A stretch of 64,000 nt of DNA from Symbiodinium natans. Taxonomy: Eukaryota > Sar > Dinophyceae > Suessiales > Symbiodiniaceae. Shown here in pieces: positions 30,115-41,710 of the stretch. Under the pieces are notes generated by a model. That model had not been told where the DNA came from. It saw nothing but the letters and a program-made list of their open reading frames with translations, and did not search any database. The stretch covers positions 1,152,001-1,216,000 of the forward strand of contig CAJNDS010002535.1 in NCBI GenBank assembly GCA_905221605.1, in the 5' to 3' direction. Position 1 is the first letter of the stretch. The number at the start of each line of letters is the position of its first letter. The position numbers and the translations under genes were made by a program.

Positions 30115-33100
30115 CTGAGGCAGAAATGAAACCCCATTTCGACCTAGGGCGCTAAACAAGCCGAACACAGAGCACCAAATCATGGACTCATGGACCTGCA
30201 AGTTCAGCAACGCCCGAGTCACTGCTTCTGCTCCCCAGTAGCCTGCGAAACATTTCAACGATTCAAGCCGACACATCGGCATATCATGACCTACGGCTTT
30301 TATAGATGGTTTTAACAACCTGCCATAAACTTGCTGCTGGTCTTCCTTGCTTCAGATCAACTTTCAAGATCCCCAATTTGTAGCTTCTAGCTTTGTTTGA
30401 CGAGAGACATCTCAAGCGTCGCAGGCAGCCGTGCAGCTGCAGCTCGGGGAACGGACTCCATGGCTTGTCAGCCAAAAGTCCCAAGTAATAAGGAACGGAT
30501 TCTTAGGGCTGCTAGTGTGCAGAAGATAGCACAACAGCACCGGGAATGATCAGCAGATCACCCCCTATTTCGGGTCAAGGCTGGCATTGACGGAATGAAG
30601 CGAATGTCTGAAAGCGTCTGAAAGCGCTCTTTGAATCTCTGTGCTTTCCATCTTCTAGTGGCTAGACGCTGTTCGGAGTGAAGGGATGCAAGAAAAGCAC
30701 CATCACAAGTGCCCGGGGTCAAAGGAAATGAGGCGCTCGTTTGTCGTATCGGCTCCTCAAACTCAGCATTACTCAGCCGGCTTTGACGCTTGTCCACACC
30801 GCGGTTGACATGTAAACCTTTTGATTTACGAGGAAGCTCCATGCGCCCAAGCGCCGTGCTCCCAGAGAGCTTCTGCAAGGAAGGGGTCGATCAAGTCCGT
30901 CCACATCATATTCAGAACCTCTTAATTACACTTTGCGTACAGCATTCCCACAGTACTGCGGGCAATTTCAAGCCGTATCTCACGAATCTATCTCATGCAC
31001 TGAGTGTGGCACGCGGTGTCTGTTCTGAAGGCTGAACCCCTGGGACTCAGCAAACTCGACGATCTTTGCGCACCTTACTATTATCTATTAAGGTCAAGCA
31101 AGCTTGTATTGACGTGTTCATGCAGTTCGGGCTGCCAAGCCTAGTACACATGATGAATGGACTAGTCAGCGCCATGCCTCACACCGATAGCCTGTCACAA
31201 GAGCCCCGCTCTTTCCGTGACAAGAAGTTTGGAATGCCGACCTGGCACACAACGCAAAGGAATAGCATAAGATGGAAGACCGGTGGAAATAGTATGCGGT
31301 AGATGCGAAACAAAGGCAGCAGCAATAGAATTCTAATCATGGCGCGCTGACACAGTCAACACTTTGAAAGTACACAGGCCTGGACTGTCGCAAGATCCAG
31401 TGAATCCAGCGTAGAGAGCATGGAATCCAATGGACAAGTGTGAACTTTGTGATCTGTCTCAGCACCGAGCTCTGGATACTTTTGCTCTGAGAAGAAGCTA
31501 CTCAAAGAGCCCGTGAAAGATGTCCTGCATACAGCATCTTACAAGAGTTGGAGAAAATTGGTCCGGGGAAAAGAACCGATTGCTAGACTGGACGAGCAAA
31601 ACTGTCAACACCGTGCAATCTTCGACGTTACTAGTTCTGTTAGCAGTTGCGCATTAAGAAGGCAGGAAGAAATCCCCGTGCGACAACGCCTTCCAACGCT
31701 GCCCGGCCCAGCATCTCTAGTTTATCAGTAGTTTTTCAGTGGCTTTTCAAAGTCCTCCATCATGACTTCTCAGTTGTTAATTCCCGAGCCTGTTCTCCAG
31801 CTTCTTCCGAACTTTCTTCTCCTGTCGAAAAAAAACTAGAAAACACGTCCTCTCGTGGACTGCAGGTCGCAACGTCATGACAGTACCTCTCCAAAGCTGC
31901 CAACATCCTCCTAAAACCGATATGTTTTGACAGTTTGACAGTGCATGCGTCCTTCTTCGGGAACTTAATTTCCATGTCAATGCGGAGGCTGTCCTTCCAG
32001 TCTATGCAGTACGGTGCTTTTCAAGGACCATTGAAAGAACCTTCGGACCTTCGGTATACCCTGCCAAGCAATCGGATGTTCGTTTGCCGCAGCATGCTCC
32101 AAGCCGAACTGAGAAAAGGACTTTGCTGACATGTGCCATCGGCCTTGCTGTATGTTCTTCTTGTCGAGGCATATACATGGCCTATAACAAACTGAGAATT
32201 CTTGGTTTCTGGCAGTACACCCTCAGCGTGGTCAGCACAAGGAAGTACGACCTCACGCACTCTACAAAACCCTTCAGTTGGCATTGCCGAGGGGGAAGCA
32301 CTAAGCATCAAGACGACGCCCGAAGAGCCGTTCTTAAACACCTGTCTCTGCTGAAATGTCCTCCACAACCCATGATTGTTCGCGAATGCCCTCGTCTCTT
32401 CGCAAGCTGTGATTGAGGTCTATTTTCACAGTGTGACCTTCACTTCGTCACTATTGAATGCCTCCCCCTCCAGGCGCAATGCAAACATAAATGCAACATG
32501 CTACTGTCAATCTGAAAATAAAACAAACCCGCCCCGACTATTCAAACAACGATGATGTGAGGCAGAACACCGTTCTTCCTGAAGGCGCCAACCTTAGGGA
32601 GTCGGGTGTGCAACAATAGATGATGTCCCCTGCACTTTCCTGTCAGAAACGTTCCTGACCTTCATGATCCCATAAGTGCCCAACGACTCGGGTGCAGCAG
32701 CATGGATCGATGGCAACATGTTGTTACTCGATGCTGCTTGGAAAGGCAAGACGTGGCTTGAAACGAGTCTTTCCTGAAGAGTGTCCATGAGCTCTGAAAA
32801 ATGATCGAAACAGGATTTTGGCTGCGGGTCACATGAAGACCATAATGAGCATCCAACAGCTTAAACAATCTCAGCAGTCATGTATGCCCCTAATTAGGCA
32901 TGCACATGCATGCACCCGCTCGCAACTTTATCTCATTCATGTTGCTGCTGGAGGGACAGTATTTGAAGCCTTTCTATCACACTCCCTGAAGAGGATTCTT
33001 CACGAATCACCGCCGGACGTTTTCACAGCTGAGAACTCCCCTCCTCCGGGCCGTGGCTTTTGAGCAAACATGACCACTGGGGGTCACTGGAGGGTCACAC

Positions 33101-36100
33101 AATCAGTAACCTCCAGCACCGCCGCTCGAGTGTCATTTCTTACACCGATAAAACGTGAGAATGAGCCAACAGGGTCTTTAGCTTAAACAAATTTGAGCTA
33201 GCTCGGCATTTGCAAACCTCGGGGTCGAAATTGGTGTATACTCGCGCAGCGTCGCTCGGCACTCGCAAACAGTTTCCAAACCAGTATGTTGCAACATGTG
33301 CTAGTAACACATGCACCAGGAAGCGCATCGACAAGTCCAAGGCAGGAGCACAGGCATGAATTAATACGTTTTAATATACCCATGTTAATGCAAGGCTTGG
33401 AAGGCACTCCCCATGCAGGCTCGCTTCCCTTCATGCGACCCTGCCTCTCGCCATCGCTTCACTTCAATTAAAGCAGCGCGTAGCAGCGAATGAGCATATC
33501 AGTTTGGGGACGAAGGCACAGGTGCTGAAGTGACTCGCTAATCTGAAGGGATGCTCTTTTTTTGCTCTGGCCAGTTGGGTTTGTTTCGCCTTTTGTCCGT
33601 GCCAACCCGAAACCGTCCCAGGCATTGATTGACAGAACAGGCAAGAACAACAGCCTGCACTTGCTATCTGCAGAATGATCCCGATTCGTGGTTCGCCCCG
33701 TCCCGCCCCACCAGCCTAAAACCTGGGAACGCCCTGATCATACACACACACACACACTCATCAGTACTAATGAGAAACCCTATACATGCTCAGGGAAGAC
33801 CACCTCAGTGAAGACCACAATAGAAGCCCTGCCTCACACGATCTTATGTGTATCACAAATGTTTTCTGGTCCTCTGGCTGCCTTGGTCTGTGTGAAAGCA
33901 GTGGCTCTGTGAACCTCTGTGAATGAGTGCAGCGCATGGACATTTTGCCATCATGCTTGTAAAGGAGAACAAACACACATCCCGACGGTTGCGCTCCTCT
34001 CCCTGTTTCTGGAAACATAACCCCATCAGCCTTTTGCGATGCACTTTCCACATGTGTGGAAGGCTCAAACAGAACACCAAGGTGCCTTGTAAGGCTCAGC
34101 CAGGGCCAACCTGGACACAAAGACCAAACACTGCCAAACACTCATCCGGGATTCCGGGCAGACCGGCGGTGCCTTTGGGATGTCGAAGTGTTCGGACAGG
34201 CTTCCCAAATGAGCGTTGAGCTTGTCCATGCGCTGCCGATGTCTCAGCCAAGAGCCACCACAATGATGGAGCAAGTGCTGCAGAGATGACGAAGCGCCTA
34301 CGCAACATTCACTTGAAAGGACTTGTCAAATGTTGCCAACTCAATTTTGACCAAGGTGCGTGTACTGAATCGCCTGCCAATGGTGGCGAAAACTTGCCAA
34401 ATACACGAACGCTTGCCAAAGGCTCTGAACTCACTGGCCAGCACCCACATTCGTTCAGTTTGATTGCAGCACTAGCCATCACCTGAAGCAACTTCGAGTT
34501 CTTAGACATTTGCAAACATCAAGGGGAAATATGTGAATAAAGTGCGAATGTCATGCGCACAACAGAAATCACAAGAAGGCCTCGTTTACACGCTGGTTTG
34601 TTCGCTTCTCCCTGGGTCAGCATGAGGGAACACGCTTATGGCACTCGATTCGAACAGAACAGATCCACCACACCTTAACCAGACAAACTGGGGCCCCCGG
34701 CCTAGCCAGCTGAAACGTCTTCTGAGTTGTTGTGGGCCCCTGGGTGGCTCCCTTCATCAGCTCGGACTGCTCCTGCAAGATGCAACAAACTCTCGAGAAA
34801 CCACAGTCGGCCCAACATGAACCTCCATGCCGATGATGGAAGATATACTGTATTTGACTGGACATCTTGGCGGTATGAAAACGCGGGCATCGGTGACAAT
34901 GCTACGTCATCATGAATTTCATCAAGCTTGCGAACAACAAAAGAACATTGCTCTCGATGGCCTGCAGCTCTAGCTCTGCGTTGGCCTCGTTTACACATCT
35001 TCGGGGCCCAAGGACACAAACGCAACACCACTTCCATGAGTCACCACAAAACAAGCATGCTTGTTGTCACATGCCTGGAGTTGCTCTGTCAAAATGTCTT
35101 CTTGAGACTTTTTCTTCCTGAGCAAACTGCCGCAGATCAGCCTTGAATCTCACATGGGATCTTTGCTTGCATGCGTCAAGCGCCGGGCTTTTTTGTAGCC
35201 TTCACGCCGACTTCCCTTGCACACGTGCAACATGTATGGAGTAACAGCCAGAGTCCTCTGCCTGCTTTTGTCACCGCCTTTGAGCTTCAATCCGGACTTG
35301 ATGACCGAGTCCTCGGCTGAGTTCAAAAACAACTAGAGCTGGGCACATGCTTGACAGCTGGAGTTTGTTAACCACGTGCGTTGAGGCAACATATTTCCCC
35401 GATGACGATGAAGCCATGCGGCACAAACCCCTCACTGCTTTGCTTCAACACGACCTTGTTGGTTACCAAAGCTTGCAACGACCTTGCGCAAATGGCATTG
35501 CAGCACGCCCTGTGCTAGCCTAAAACACCTCTGAGCCCACGGTTCATGCATATACACATGGATTAGACAGCGAATGTTTTTCCACTGGCTTTTGTTCAGA
35601 CATTAATCATGTGATTCGTTTTGGATCTTCTTGGCATATTCAAAAACTCAGCGGCTGTCTGTAGTTTGTGCCTGAACTCTTGGCGCTATCATTTGCGCAA
35701 CCGGCTGTAGCCGCACCGCTTTTCGTTTTTATGCAGCATCACAACGCTGGGAAACACACGCATTGATCACTTTCACTTCATAAGCAAATAGAAAACAAGG
35801 CCTGTACTGACACTGTTCGCCGCCTCCCCCCTGCCCCCTTCCGCTTTTCGCTTTTGTACATGGGCAGCAGTGTAGCATTTCAGCCGCAAATGGGTGGAGC
35901 CCCCCCTCGCCCCCTTTTGGCCAAGCCCAAAACTATTTCTTTACGAAGGTCAGACAGGTTTGCCTCCGCCTGAAACCAACAGCCCAGCCAAAGCCCGCCC
36001 TTCGCTTCACAAACAAAACCTTTGAATGCAATACAGGACTCGGCCAGGCCAAGCTAAAGGCAAATTTTGTAAGGCCAGGTATCCTTTCATCAGCCCTGCC

Positions 36101-37508
36101 AAAATTCCTTGACCAAGCCTTCGAATCCAATTGTTGCCCTTACCTGTTCTCAGTGTCGTCCCCTCGAACCCGCCCCCCCCCTTTTTTGCTGACACAAAAA
36201 GATGCCTCTCAAGACCACCTACTGGTATCACAACGCCTTGTTTCAGGTTGGATTCCAAGTGGTGGGCTTCCCAACCGAGTCAGCGAATGCCTGGCCAGCC
36301 AAACGCAACAAGAACCTGCAAGTCCTCATCCCCGTTCGTGGTTTGATTGCTCCTGCGAAGCTTTCCGACTTTTCTCTTCAGTACAAATCGACGCTTTAAG
36401 AGTCAGCGCTGCACGGGGAAACCGTGGTATCGGAACCCAAATTTGTATACTCGCTTGACATTGTTTCGGGTCAGCAGTGCCAAAAAACTTAACTGAAGAC
36501 ATCGGCAAGCGGGTTCACCATCCTTGTATTTGTCGTCGTTTTTAGTTTGAACTTGTCTTCGAATGTCAAATGTCCTGGCAGTTGCAGGGACCGGTCGTGT
36601 CTGGTCAAGATCCTGGCCGGCGTCTTGGCTTTGAGAGCCGAACTTGTCGCCGTGTGTCTATATGAAGTGCTGGAGGTTACAGGGATCCGGGTGACGGTTT
36701 GGCCCCTCCTGACTCAACACTGGGGGAAGTTATTTGCAGGTCCTTGAGCTTACAGGCCACAGGCTTGAAGGCTGGAGACTTTAGGTCTGTGAGCTTCGGG
36801 CTACGGCCTTGAAGGTTTGAAGCGTAAAAGCCTCAATGCATGGACTCAGCGTTTGGAATCCGGTCTCCCAGGGCAGTGTTCTATGCTGGACCACTTTTCA
36901 ATGGAGTTAGTCGGGGTCAAACATAGAGCCATCGTAGACTGCCCCCCTTTGAAAGTTTGATCGCCTTGCTGCTTCACACAGGGTTTAAAAGGGGATCCTT
37001 GCTTGGTTTGAGGGCCAGGACAAATTCAATTCGAGTTTCAGAGACCAGGACCTTGGGGGAGAGTGCGGGTCAACGCTGTTCAGCTTTTCCGTGGCCACAA
37101 GAAAGACTTGAAACCACATGAAGATGCTCAGCACGTTTGAAGTGTTGGTCGCGCGCGCGCTAAACATGCCATTCCATCCCACAACTAACCCAACGTATCT
37201 AGCCTAAGTCCGGACAATAGCATGCTGCTTGAATGACCTTTTTTTTGCGGTTCCATTGAAGATTGTCAAGGTATTGTCGGACATGAATATGGCACCACAA
37301 CCGACAATTGCACCAAAAACCACTGCACATGCGGAACACCTCTTTTCACAAAAGCTCAAAACTACTGATGGTTTGCGCTAAAATGTCAATCATCCACGTG
37401 GGGAGGTATACACATCAAAAATTACATTTGTCACTTTAGCAGGCTCTGCTTACAAGTTCGGAAACCCAAGAAGTTTGGGCGGGGGGCCGGGGTGGAGGGG
37501 GAAAACAG
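30115..37508. other. Non-coding or intronic region
   Basis: Seven kilobases with only short ORFs and no domain I recognise. N-terminal exons of the ABC gene may be hidden in it. A short CA repeat lies near 33741-33757. No retroelement remnants are evident. Confidence 0.4.
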
Positions 37509-37632
37509 CAGAAGCGGACGAGACCGTGACAGCCAAAAACCGTACAAGCGGATGAGACCGCGACAGCAGAAAAACCGTAAACGCGGACGAGACCGTGACA
37601 GCCAGAAACAGCAGACGGACGGGACCATGACA
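37509..37632. repeat. Four-unit minisatellite
   Basis: Four imperfect units of about 26-35 bp around the word GCGGACGAGACCGTGACAGC. Confidence 0.8.
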
Positions 37633-37819
37633 GCCATCTGCTGGCTAAAGAAATTTTGGTTTTTTAGTCAGCGCACGTGCCCGTGGCGAAGCTGTGATTG
37701 GCCTGTGGTCAACCGCAGAGCAAGCGATAAGGCTGGGTTTAGGCTGCGATACCGCTTGCTATGCAACATGCTACAAGACGTTTTTCACCATCCAGTTGCA
37801 GTTTGAATGAACTGCTCTG

Positions 37820-38906
37820 TCTCATTGAAGGCGTGTTGAATCAGCACGTCCATACAAAATATAAGCGTCACACTATGGACCTGTGTTTTTTCGGTTAAAA
37901 CACTGCTATTCTCGAATTTACCATGTTTTTTAGCGACTTTTTTGAGAATTACAATGAATTTAAAGCCGATCTGGTTTTAAAGATTTGAAAAGAGGCCGGA
38001 GATTTGAAAATTACATGGGCCCCAATTAATTTTTGGAAAGATTTTAATGGTTTTAATTACACCAGCGAAAACCCCAAACAGAATCTATCGAATCATACCG
38101 GTTCAAGTTGGAATTTGTTGGAACCCAATGGCTTAGCTTACAAATTATATTAAATTATATGGGCTTTTAGTATTCTCTCTTGGTGATGTGACCGCTTAGA
38201 GAATGAGTGAACAGAACCCCATAATTTAATACTATTCGTGCACCAGTTTACAATAGTATTATTATGGGGGTCTTTTCACCCTCATTCTCCCATCCTGGCT
38301 GTTACCTTCACGACTCAACAGATTAACTCCTAGAGACAGTAGTTGAGGTGTTAAAAACAGTGGGCTTTTGGGAACAACAGATCAAGATTAACCGTTCACA
38401 CCCTTGGAATCGCATGCCAGGTTAACCGTTTAAAAGGCTGAGTTTGTACCACAGACTGAATCCTAGACCAAACAAAGGCTAACGGATCACCCAGTCAAGA
38501 TGTACACTGTAACCGCGGTGAAGCATGAATACAACTACGCAGAGAATATTATAACAAGCGAACGAATAAAAGAATTAAGTGAGTTCGCGAGATTATAATA
38601 TGAACCAAGTGCACCTGTCATCTAATGATATCTAATGCGGCACGACGGTACGATGTGAAGAGAACAGTAATAATACTATGAATGAAGCATTATAAGTTAG
38701 CGCATGAATGCTGAATTCGTATTATTATTTATTACGTGAACGAAACCACGAAATGAAGGAAATACCATTACAAGAACTGTATGGTGAATCTATAGCTCTT
38801 CATATGGGTACTTCCTCGGCTATCTTCCTATCTTTTGCTTGTTTCGTTTCATTTTTCTTTTCATTTTTATCTTTTCTATCACTAGTTAGAAATTGTAATT
38901 ATAAAT
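37820..38906. other. AT-rich block, probably partly mitochondrial in origin
   Basis: Strikingly AT-rich compared with both sides and directly continuous with the cox1-like piece at 38907. It includes an ORF at 38708-38908 (66 codons, one long hydrophobic segment) that I cannot assign, and GC-punctuated stretches (38270-38510) that might be mitochondrial rRNA fragments; that is a guess. Confidence 0.4.
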
Positions 38907-39014
38907 AAAGGCTTAGGAATTTATTATTCATTTTTTGGATTCATCTTTGGAATCTCCGGAACATTAATATCAGTCCTTATAAGAATAAAAATATATTCAT
39001 CAGGAAATAGGATG
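38907..39014 (+). pseudogene. cox1: cox1 N-terminal fragment (mitochondrial-type)
   Basis: In one frame it reads KGLGIYYSFFGFIFGISGTL then ISVLIRIKIYSSGNR, the first transmembrane helix region of dinoflagellate/apicomplexan cytochrome c oxidase subunit I. The similarity stops abruptly at about 39014, where a TAA follows and GC-richer sequence begins. Either a nuclear insertion of mitochondrial DNA or a piece of a scrambled dinoflagellate mitochondrial genome. Confidence 0.75.
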
Positions 39015-39130
39015 ATTTAATTTCTTGTTCTCATTGTCGAGCCAAAAAACTGCCTTACCAAACGTCCCGCAACCAGTGGCTACAGGGGAATCACTCAAGC
39101 TGACGATACTTTTCCTGGAGTCGTCGGGCA

Positions 39131-39255
39131 TGGTTGATATCCAAACTGGCGGCAGGGTGACAACTGCTGCGTCCCGCTCATAGCTAAGATTTCTGGTTGA
39201 TATCCAAACTGGCGGCAGGGTGACAACTGCTGCGTCAGTCCCGCTCATAGCTAAG
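39131..39255. repeat. Tandem duplication, about 60 bp
   Basis: Copies 39131-39189 and 39194-39255, identical except for a 3-bp insertion (AGT) in the second. Confidence 0.9.
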
Positions 39256-40367
39256 TTTTCCAACTGTGAACAGTCTATGCTGGCCAGACGGACCAACCCA
39301 AACACCAAACGACCAACTGCTCTTTACGCCAGAGCTATCTATCAGATGATTGTAAGAACTTGAGTTGAACAATGTTTGTTGTTGCGAATGGAGCGCGAAA
39401 ACCGAAGCTAGAGGTTCAAAAACTCATGCTTCTGTCTTTACATGCACCCTAAAGAAAAGTTCCCAAATAAAAATGCAAATCTAGAGAGCGGCGACGTCCC
39501 GATCTTTGGAAAGAACAAGGCTACAAGAGTAAGACAGCGAACGCAGATACTAGCGCAGCTTCTTAAAGGCGCAAAAACAGCTCCACTGCGCAAGCAAGAG
39601 TCAGTGACTGCAAGCCAGAGGCAACTTTCAGAACTGCGCAATGCTAGAAGCCCCAGCTACAAAAACCCTGTTCCAATCTACGAATCGGTTCCAAAAGCCA
39701 GGGCTTGAGCTGCGGTTCCACCCTTCCACGGACTTCCTGGTGGCTTGACCACTCGATCAGACGCGGTTTTGTCTTGAGTCAGAAAAGGCGACCTTGGACT
39801 CCAGATTGTTTTGGCAGATGTTGGCGCCTCCGTGCGCGTAGATATTTGCAATTGTGATGGACGCAAGGAAGCATCTATGTAGCGTGGGTGCATCTTGGTG
39901 GAGGGTGAATCACTGCGTGCGGAGATTTGATTAAAATGAAGGGAGGTGCGCCTCCCAACCTCCCCCAACTTCAGTCTCATCAACTCCTCTGATTTTCAAA
40001 CAACAAAAAGACGCAAACCAACACAAAAATGGCAGTGGCAAGTTGCGCGGTTTAAAGCAACCTTTGGCCCTGCCTGCACCAACTTGCGTTTGCGCTACGA
40101 AAAAAACAAAGAAACGCGGGCGCCAGGTCATTAATCTCTCTAAAGAGATTGTAGAAAGGCTCCACTGAGCATCTTTAACGCCACGAGGCCTCTCCCGTTC
40201 GTCCTTGCCTTGAAGCTCTCGAAGCCTCTTCGCTCTCACCTTTTGAAGTCTGAGAAGCTTTTTGAAACCATCGCTTCTGAGGCTTTTTTTGGAGGTGAAG
40301 GTCTGAGAAGGCTGGTGAGGGTGAGACATAAGTCATGAGGGGCGGCTGGCAGGTCATAGGACATAGG
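39256..40367. other. No gene recognised
   Basis: Short ORFs only, without motifs. Nothing else seen. Confidence 0.4.
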
Positions 40368-40612
40368 ACCTTGAATGGACCCTGGGTCCCACAAGGCCAA
40401 GAGGCCTGAAGAAGGTAGAAGCCACGCGGTGCAGATTCGGCTGGGCGGTGGGAGAAAATTCCCAAACCTGCGATAGAGCGACATGTTGGCCCTGCGCCGA
40501 GCCAAGAGTGAAAGACTCTGGGTTCCACAAAGGCCAAGGAGGCCTGCAGTGGGCGGAAGCCACGCGGTGCAGACTCGGCTGAGTCGAAGGGTGGGCGGGC
40601 GGGACAAAATTT
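40368..40612. repeat. Two degenerate tandem units
   Basis: Both units share GAAGCCACGCGGTGCAGA(C/T)TCGGCTG and a CCACAAGGCCAAG block, about 130 bp apart. Confidence 0.7.
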
Positions 40613-40800
40613 GACGCCGAAAACTGACATGCCAATCTTCAGTGCTGCGCTGAGGAGCTGCTGTGTTGCGTGATGACTGCACTCTTGTCTGCGATCGCTT
40701 CAGCATCTTGAACCGGCGCGGACTGATTCTCACGCAAGCTGTGTCATCAAGGCGCGGTTTAAAGTATGGCTTGAGGATGTTTTTCTTGGGCTCGCAGAAA
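40613..40800 (+). repeat. Dispersed repeat, copy 1 (inverted copy at 56593-56800)
   Basis: About 190 bp matching the reverse complement of 56593-56800 with scattered differences. The identity spans the TTGAACCGGCGCGGACTGAT block and the GGCGCGGTTTAAAGTATG block. Confidence 0.85.
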
Positions 40801-41062
40801 ATGTCCGAGCATTTTCAAAAATCGACCTTCACTATCAACACGTTGCTTCAGCGCTTGAAAGCTGTTCAGGGTTGTTGCATGTCGCTTCGCCCGGCCCCTG
40901 CGGACAGGACCGGAACCCACACCATACGCAGACCAAACTAGGTGTATAATCTTGAAGGCTGTAGAGATATCTGCTGCGACCCCGGACTTGGGACCGGGCC
41001 GGCTCTTTTGTATTTGGCTGACACCCATCATCCAGCAAGTACCACTTTGACGATAACACTTC

Positions 41063-41710
41063 CTGTCCTGCATCAGAGCGCCGTCGGCACGACCCCATGT
41101 TCCGAGAACAGAGGAGGCCCCCGTTGCTCATCCCACGCATGATCCAGAAATAAAGCGGCGCCATTCTGCCTAGCAGCCTCTTGGCAAATTGCGCAACGCT
41201 CGGCTACCCAAAATGGAGCCGTTTTGCACAAGCCAAGGGCCGAGAAGTACTTTCGGCTTTGGATGGACCCTTGCACAGCACCGTCGGCACGATGTCGAGA
41301 GCACTTCCTGTCCTGCGTCAGAGCGCCGTCGGCACGACCCATGCTCTCAGAGCAGAGGAGGCCCCCGTTGCTCATCCCTTGCATGACCCAGAGATAAAGC
41401 AGCGCCATTCTGTGGAGCCCTCTTGGCACATTGCTCAACGCATCGACTTTTTTCAATGGGGCCGTTTTGCACAAGCCAGGGGCCGAGAAGTACTTTCGGC
41501 TTGGCCCTGCACAACTTCGTCGGCACGATGACGAAAACACTTCCTGTCCTGCATCAGAGCGCCGTCGGCACGACCCCATGTTCCAAGAACAGAGGAGCAC
41601 AAGCCTGGGGCCGAGGAGTACCTTCGGCAATGGGCTGCCTTGCATCACAGCTCCGTCGGCACGACCCCATGTTCGAAGAACGCGGAGGCCCCCGTTGCTG
41701 ATCAACTGCA
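41063..41710. repeat. Tandem repeat of about 240-bp units
   Basis: Two full and one truncated unit, each starting CTTCCTGTCCTGC(A/G)TCAGAGC and containing CGCCGTCGGCACGACCC and GGGCCGAGAAGTACTTTCGG. The third unit has an internal deletion. Confidence 0.85.

Noticed and set aside
38240-38520. Mitochondrial rRNA fragments beside the cox1 piece
   Set aside because: Suggestive composition only; I could not match any conserved rRNA core sequence by eye.
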